A stretch of DNA of 35,654 bases from Peptococcaceae bacterium (lineage in GTDB: Bacteria; Bacillota; Desulfitobacteriia; Desulfitobacteriales; Syntrophobotulaceae): NCBI GenBank assembly GCA_009778595.1, contig WRJI01000019.1:1-35654 (forward strand), in the 5' to 3' direction. Positions within the stretch are counted from its first letter, which is position 1; each line of letters begins with the position of its first letter. Shown one piece after another: positions 30,943 through 35,654 of the stretch. The notes under the pieces were generated by a model that was not told the origin of the DNA, ran no database searches, and was given only the letters and a program-made list of their open reading frames with translations. A program made the position numbers and the translations under genes.

Positions 30943-32699
30943 GATACCAGTTCCTCCTCACTGAGCTGCGATGTTGCGATTTCCCTATAGACAGCGCAGG
31001 TTTCCAATAGTTCTTTGTGGGTGCCGGCACCGACTATGATGCCTTCGTCCAGGACGATGATTTTGTCGGCGTCCATAATGGTTCCGATACGTTGTGCTAC
31101 GATCATGCTGGTGACACCGGCGGTTTCTTGTTTCAGGACGCTGCGCAGAACCCGGTCCGTCTTATAGTCAAGGGCGGAGAAGGAATCGTCAAAGATATAG
31201 ATTTCCGGGTTGCGACAGACCGCCCGGGCGATAGCCAGACGTTGTTTTTGGCCGCCGGAAATGTTGGAACCGCTCTGTGCGATATCCGCTTCATAAGCGT
31301 TTTCCATGTTTTCAACGAATTCTGTGCTCTGGGCGATACGGACAGCCCGTTTGACGTCGTCCTCGGTGAATCCGTCGCTGCCGTTGTCTCCAAACGCGAC
31401 ATTGGAGTTCACCGTTCCTTTGAAAAGAACAGCTCTTTGGGGGACATACCCAATTTTGTTGTAGAGAGATTCCAGAGTATAGTCCCGGGCGTTGACACCG
31501 TCAATAAGGATTTCTCCTTCGGTGGCGTCAAAGAAGCGGGGGACGAGATTAATTAAGGTGGATTTACCACTGCCGGTTGAGCCGATAAAAGCGATGGTTT
31601 CACCCTGTTTAACGGTGAAGCTGATGTTTTGGAGCACATATTCGGCTGCGTCAGGGTATTTGAAACAGACGTTTTTGAAAGTGACTTCTCCTTTGAGACC
31701 GGGTTTGCCTTCGGTTAGACGGCCTTCGATAATAGCCGGTTCGGTATCCAAGACTTCGTTGATACGTTTCGCCGATACGCTGGCTCGGGGGAGCATGACA
31801 AACATAATGACCAGCATCATGAAGGACATAATCACCTGCATCGCGTAGGCGGAGAAGACCACCATATTCGAAAAGATCGTCAATCTATCAGCCATGTCAG
31901 CCGTGTTGATCAGATACGCGCCAATCCAATAGATGGCGAGAGGAAGTCCGCTCATAATGGTCATAACGATTGGCATCATAATAGCCATGGCGCGATTTGT
32001 GAAAAGCTGGGTGTCGGTCAGATCTTCGTTGGCGTTCTCGAATTTTGCTTTTTCAAAATTTTCGGCGTTGTAAGCACGAACAACCCGCAACCCGGTAAGA
32101 TTCTCCCGAGTGACACGGGTGACGTTATCGATGAGCTTCTGCATTTTCCGGAATCTCGGCATCACAAAAACCATGACGATGGCGAAAATAGCAATCAATA
32201 TGGCCACAGCCACACCTGTGGCGACAGTCCATTCGAACCCTTTGCCGGCGATTTTCATAATAGCCCAAACCGCCATAATGGGAGCTCGAATAACGACTTG
32301 CAGCCCCATAGTGACAAGCAATTGGATCTGGGTGACGTCATTGGTGGAACGGGTGATGAGACTGGCTGTAGAAAACCGGCTGATTTCCTCCATACTGAAA
32401 GATTCCACACGGTTGAACTGGAGGCTGCGGAGTCTTTGGGAAAAAGATGCCGCGACACGGGAGGCCAAGAATCCGACAACAAAAGCTGAAGCTAAGCTGC
32501 CCAAAGCGCAGAGCAGCATCCAACCGCCGTTGATCCAAATTTCACGCATTTCGCTCCCAGGCGTTTGCACCAATCTGGTAATCACATTCATGTAGTCCGG
32601 CAGTTTTAAATCCAGCCAGACCTGGGCGACAATGAAAACAAAGCTGACGAGGATCTGTCGCCATTCCACCCATTTCAGGTACTTAAAGATCTTGAGCAT
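30939..32699 (-). CDS. ABC exporter half-transporter, degenerate-site subunit
   Basis: A 586-residue fused membrane-ATPase protein. Six membrane helices are followed by Walker A GSTGSGKST, signature ISGGQKQRLAIARA and Walker B IYIFDDSFSALD, where Asp replaces the catalytic Glu; the switch His position reads AQRIGT with Gln. Such Glu-to-Asp loss defines the non-catalytic half of TM287/288- and BmrCD-like heterodimers, with one degenerate and one consensus ATP site. GGGAGG precedes the ATG, and it lies 21 bases after the MarR gene. Substrate unknown. Confidence 0.93.
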   Translation of the reverse strand: MLKIFKYLKWVEWRQILVSFVFIVAQVWLDLKLPDYMNVITRLVQTPGSEMREIWINGGWMLLCALGSLASAFVVGFLASRVAASFSQRLRSLQFNRVESFSMEEISRFSTASLITRSTNDVTQIQLLVTMGLQVVIRAPIMAVWAIMKIAGKGFEWTVATGVAVAILIAIFAIVMVFVMPRFRKMQKLIDNVTRVTRENLTGLRVVRAYNAENFEKAKFENANEDLTDTQLFTNRAMAIMMPIVMTIMSGLPLAIYWIGAYLINTADMADRLTIFSNMVVFSAYAMQVIMSFMMLVIMFVMLPRASVSAKRINEVLDTEPAIIEGRLTEGKPGLKGEVTFKNVCFKYPDAAEYVLQNISFTVKQGETIAFIGSTGSGKSTLINLVPRFFDATEGEILIDGVNARDYTLESLYNKIGYVPQRAVLFKGTVNSNVAFGDNGSDGFTEDDVKRAVRIAQSTEFVENMENAYEADIAQSGSNISGGQKQRLAIARAVCRNPEIYIFDDSFSALDYKTDRVLRSVLKQETAGVTSMIVAQRIGTIMDADKIIVLDEGIIVGAGTHKELLETCAVYREIATSQLSEEELVS

Positions 32700-32720
32700 G
32701 AGAAACCTCCCTAAATAGTA

Positions 32721-33164
32721 TTAGTTGTTATCAGTCGTCATTTGGCTAAGCTGAAGCTTGTTGACAAGCACGCCAATAAGACGGACATATTCTCTGGCGT
32801 CGTCATAATCAAGCAGTTGAAGCATGCCGATTATATCATTCAGGCAGTTTTGTTTGTGGCTGACGGCTAAGTCTTTGCCTTCCTGCGTCAGCTTGGTGAG
32901 AATTCTGCGCCTGTCGCTTCTGTCAATTTCCCGGGTGACTAACCCCTTGTTTTCCATGCTGTTAAGGGCGGCGGTGATGCGGGCGGAACTAATGTTCATT
33001 TCGCTGCTGATTGCGCCGGGAATGACAATACCATCATGTTGCGCCATATATTGCAGAATCAAGGATTCACCCCGCAGGGAATTCGTCAGGTTCTTTTGAA
33101 ACCTTGCTTTGCGCAGTTCAGTCATTTCGTGCAGGTACTTTTCGGCCAGTTCTGTGTAATCCAT
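32721..33164 (-). CDS. MarR-family transcriptional regulator
   Basis: A 147-residue MarR protein. Start at the ATG at 33164 with CAGGAGT upstream; a longer frame from 33191 lacks a site. The winged helix-turn-helix is seen in LILQYMAQHDG, ISSEMNISSARITAALNSMENKGLVTREIDRSDRRRILTKLTQEG, including the DRRR wing. Flanking helices should dimerise it. As first gene of the operon with the exporter pair, and with a perfect inverted repeat over its own promoter, it most likely represses the operon and is released by a small molecule the exporter handles. Confidence 0.93.
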   Translation of the reverse strand: MDYTELAEKYLHEMTELRKARFQKNLTNSLRGESLILQYMAQHDGIVIPGAISSEMNISSARITAALNSMENKGLVTREIDRSDRRRILTKLTQEGKDLAVSHKQNCLNDIIGMLQLLDYDDAREYVRLIGVLVNKLQLSQMTTDNN

Positions 33165-33218
33165 GGTTTTGTCGACTCCTGTGAAAAGCATAACGATGTG
33201 AAAAGTCTCTGTGTATAA

Positions 33219-33239
33219 AATATTAACACTGTTAATATT
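33219..33239. promoter_or_regulatory. Probable MarR operator
   Basis: Nine-base arms AATATTAAC and GTTAATATT surround ACT, a perfect inverted repeat. It overlaps the minus-strand -10 by three bases and covers the expected start site, the classical position for steric repression by a MarR dimer. Confidence 0.75.
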
Positions 33240-33264
33240 ATAGGCTTGGTGTTTCGTTTGTCAA
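33237..33264 (-). promoter_or_regulatory. Consensus promoter of the marR-ABC operon
   Basis: Minus-strand TTGACA (33264-33259) and TATAAT (33242-33237), both perfect, with a 16-base spacer. A strong promoter held by the operator over its -10. Confidence 0.8.
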
Positions 33265-33331
33265 GTGTGGATTTTGAAGATATTTGTTGTATAATCTAGG
33301 TAGACAGCATTCATTTGAGGAGGAGAATTCC

Positions 33332-35392
33332 ATGCGTAAAATACTCATAGTGGCTCTCGGGATTATGGCTCTTTCCGCCGTCGGCGTTCTCGTGTACGTG
33401 TTAATAGCAAATAAATCTGCCGAAGACAAAGCTGTGGCAGCTCTTTCAGATTACTTCGCCAAGATCGAAAACGGCCGTTATGAAGAGCTGTACAACCTCA
33501 TCAACGAGAATAGCCAGGCCTTAATAACAGAGGAAGACTTCGTTGCGAGGAACAGAAACATTTATGGGGGTATTGGAGCGGGAAACATTGTTGTTACCGT
33601 CATGAATTCCTATAACATAGCCAAGAAACCTGAGTATATTCACATTCCCCAAGAGGTGAAGAGCCCCGGAAAAGTCATGGAGTACTCTTTGCGAATGGAC
33701 ACGGCCGCCGGGCCCATCCTGTTTGATGCTTATGTGTTGCTCACTTTGGACGCGGCAGGGGAGTTCAGGATCCAGTGGGAACCGCGCTTGATTTTTCCTG
33801 ATTTGGCTTGGGAAGATAAAGTTCGCGTGAACACATACCCGGCTGAGCGTGGCGCCATCTATGACCGGAACGGAGTCATGCTGGCCGGGCAAGGGACAGC
33901 CTCTTCAATCGGGTTGGTGCCAGGCAAAATGAACCAAGACCATGGCGCGGACATCGGCACAATTGCCGGTCTGCTGGACATGTCGGAGGACGATATTCGT
34001 GCCAGACTCGGTGCTTCTTATGTTCGCGACGATACTTTCGTACCGCTGAAAATTGTCGCCAAAGATCAGCAACCCCTCCAAGAAGTCTTGCTGAAGATTC
34101 CCGGTATCCTTATCGACAACCAGACTGTTCGGATCTATCCGTTGGGTCCCAAGGCTTCCCATTTGATTGGGTATATCCAGGGTATTAGCGCAGAAGAGTT
34201 GGAAGAACGACAAGGGCAGGGATACCATATGAACAGTGTCCTTGGAAAAATCGGTGCCGAAAAGTTGTACGAGGAGATTTTGCGTCCACGGGATGGCTGC
34301 GAAATCATTATCCAGGACAAAGACGGGAAAACCAAGAAAATTGTGGCTAAGAGAGAAAAAACCAACGGCGGGGATATTACGCTAACCATTGACACTGTTA
34401 TTCAAGAGAAGCTATACGATCAATTCGTCCAAGATAAAAGTTGTGGGGTGGCTATGAACACAAAAACAGGGGAAGTTCTTGCCCTTGTCAGCACGCCGAC
34501 TTATGATGCCAATGATTTTGCGTTGGGCATGTCTTCGACACAGTGGGCGGCCCTTAATGAAGATATATCCAATCCCATGTTTAATCGGTTCAAAGCCGCT
34601 TACTGTCCCGGTTCCACATTTAAGGCGATAACGGCGGCTATTGGGGTTGATACAGGTATGGTGGACCCGGACGAAGATTTTGGTTCAAGCGGGTTGATTT
34701 GGAAAAAAGATGACAGTTGGGGCGGTGCTGCCGTAACCACCACAAGGGAATACAGCGGTCCCGCCAATGTTGCGAACGCGTTAATGTATTCCGATAACAT
34801 CTATTTCGCCAAAGCAGCCCTACGGATCGGCGCGGAGAATCTGGCCCAAAGATTGCTGGATATCGGATTCGAAGAAGATCTTCCTTTCGATTTCGGGTTG
34901 ACCAAGTCCACGTTTTCGACAACCAAAACATTTTCTACAGAGATCCAGTTGGCAGACAGCGGTTTTGGCCAAGGCGAGATCCTGATCAATCCTCTGCACC
35001 TGGCTTGTATGTATTCCTCGTTCATGAACCAAGGCCGTATGGTCAAGCCTTATTTGGTCCGACAAGACAACGCCTCCCAAACCTATTGGAAACAAAGCGT
35101 CTTCAAGCCGGAAACAGCCCAAATCCTTCGAGACGATCTGATTCAAGTTATTGAGAGCGGCACGACGACAGATGCCAGAATCTCAGGCAAGATCCTGGCG
35201 GGCAAAACAGGCACCGCCGAAATTAAAGACACCGCAGACGACCAAACGGGTACGGAGCTGGGATGGTTTGTTCTGATGGAAGCTGATGAGCAGGCGGAGA
35301 ATCCCCTTGTGGTCGTCGCTATGGTGGAAGATGTTAAGGGTCGGGGCGGGAGTGGTTATGTTGTGCCCCGGGTCCGGAATGTTTTTGAATGA
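33332..35392 (+). CDS. Class B penicillin-binding protein with MecA_N/NTF2-like domain
   Basis: A 686-residue transpeptidase resembling Bacillus PbpC (PBP3) and staphylococcal PBP2a. N-terminal anchor (about 4-27), then an NTF2-like MecA_N domain (about 30-150, AVAALSDYFAKIENGRYEELYNL by sense), a dimerisation domain (YPAERGAIYDRNGVMLA onward) and the transpeptidase domain with S428 in STFK, SDN at 487-489 and KTGT from K625. All catalytic motifs are intact. The ATG follows GAGGAGGAG. A TATAAT at 33290 without a clear -35 is the likely -10. It is divergent from marR-ABC. By family, such proteins may have low beta-lactam affinity; that is not shown by the sequence. Confidence 0.93.
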   Translation: MRKILIVALGIMALSAVGVLVYVLIANKSAEDKAVAALSDYFAKIENGRYEELYNLINENSQALITEEDFVARNRNIYGGIGAGNIVVTVMNSYNIAKKPEYIHIPQEVKSPGKVMEYSLRMDTAAGPILFDAYVLLTLDAAGEFRIQWEPRLIFPDLAWEDKVRVNTYPAERGAIYDRNGVMLAGQGTASSIGLVPGKMNQDHGADIGTIAGLLDMSEDDIRARLGASYVRDDTFVPLKIVAKDQQPLQEVLLKIPGILIDNQTVRIYPLGPKASHLIGYIQGISAEELEERQGQGYHMNSVLGKIGAEKLYEEILRPRDGCEIIIQDKDGKTKKIVAKREKTNGGDITLTIDTVIQEKLYDQFVQDKSCGVAMNTKTGEVLALVSTPTYDANDFALGMSSTQWAALNEDISNPMFNRFKAAYCPGSTFKAITAAIGVDTGMVDPDEDFGSSGLIWKKDDSWGGAAVTTTREYSGPANVANALMYSDNIYFAKAALRIGAENLAQRLLDIGFEEDLPFDFGLTKSTFSTTKTFSTEIQLADSGFGQGEILINPLHLACMYSSFMNQGRMVKPYLVRQDNASQTYWKQSVFKPETAQILRDDLIQVIESGTTTDARISGKILAGKTGTAEIKDTADDQTGTELGWFVLMEADEQAENPLVVVAMVEDVKGRGGSGYVVPRVRNVFE

Positions 35393-35493
35393 TTGCCGTC
35401 AATCCAGCCGAAGCATAATACTTCTTCGAGTGCCTCGCTTGCCTTCAAGGTTTTCGGGCCACCTGCTTTCCCGACCTATATCCAAATACCGCC

Positions 35494-35518
35494 GCTTGAC
35501 ACACAGTTATTGTCAAGC
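35494..35518. other. Perfect inverted repeat downstream of the penicillin-binding protein
   Basis: GCTTGACA and TGTCAAGC surround nine bases. No T run follows. It is either a weak terminator about 100 bases after the stop or a binding site for something outside the window. The remaining 262 bases to the window end hold no gene that I can support. Confidence 0.45.
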
Positions 35519-35571
35519 CATAGTAACATGCCACATGTTGGACTTTTTAAATCCGCGCCAATATGACTAAG

Positions 35572-35621
35572 GCGGGCTACGCCCGCAAGTATCCAGGATT
35601 CAGTATTCAGGATTCAGAATG
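35572..35621 (+). repeat. 50-bp hairpin-plus-heptamer element, copy 4
   Basis: Hairpin GCGGGC-TAC-GCCCGC, AAG, heptamers TATCCAG, GATTCAG, TATTCAG, GATTCAG, then AATG. It is preceded by CTAAG, like the hairpin after ftsZ. Same orientation as the other three copies. Confidence 0.92.
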
Positions 35622-35654
35622 GTTCAGGATACTTCGAGAATATGCTTCCAGCAG

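Noticed and set aside
30939-32699. ABC half-transporter inactivated by mutation of Walker B Glu
   Set aside because: Glu-to-Asp in one half is the normal asymmetry of heterodimeric exporters, and the partner has the consensus Glu.

Overview
The window is about 35.7 kb of a Gram-positive, low-to-mid GC bacterium, most likely a member of the Clostridia (Peptococcaceae-like). This rests on the division and cell wall (dcw) gene cluster mraZ-rsmH-ftsL-spoVD-murE-murF-mraY-murD-ftsW-murG-murA-divIB-ftsZ, a PASTA-tailed SpoVD/FtsI-type transpeptidase, a GatCAB amidotransferase, a clostridial 2[4Fe-4S] ferredoxin, strong purine-rich ribosome binding sites and frequent TTG/GTG starts. MurE carries a DNPR motif, so the wall should contain meso-diaminopimelate. 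The taxonomic placement is inference.

Layout. 1-409: no confident gene; nested direct and inverted repeats, then a consensus promoter. 410-4884 (+): a Ser/Lys/Pro-repeat protein, a four-helix membrane protein with a Cys-bearing tail, a ferredoxin, a large membrane protein with a degenerate glycoside hydrolase family 2-like ectodomain, and a small DUF1858-type protein. 4914-8234 (-): gatC-gatA-gatB. 8478-9848 (-): a GT4 glycosyltransferase. 10046-27973 (+): MraZ operator boxes and the dcw cluster, with a probable 56-residue ORF between rsmH and ftsL and two tandem short-chain dehydrogenases between murD and ftsW. 28005-28724 (-): a lone ABC ATPase. 28867-33164 (-): a MarR regulator and a heterodimeric ABC exporter, behind a consensus promoter overlapped by a perfect inverted repeat. 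33332-35392 (+): a MecA-like class B penicillin-binding protein.

How the genes work together. murA, murE, murF, murD, mraY and murG cover most steps from UDP-GlcNAc to lipid II. FtsW and the SpoVD-type protein polymerise and crosslink septal wall, and FtsL, DivIB and FtsZ build the division machine. murB, murC and ftsA are not in the window, and spoIIGA-sigE-sigG do not follow ftsZ.

Most notable observations. (1) GatA is an intact, well-conserved reading frame that has lost all three residues of the amidase Ser-cisSer-Lys triad, while GatB and GatC look normal. (2) A dispersed intergenic element occurs four times, always exactly 50 bp: a 15-base hairpin, AAG, four heptamers ending in CAG, and AATG. 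One copy has a compensatory stem change, and a fifth, tail-less hairpin follows ftsZ. (3) Three unrelated genes carry in-frame minisatellites of 15, 15 and 18 bp. (4) A translationally coupled small ORF and a duplicated SDR gene sit inside the otherwise conserved dcw cluster.
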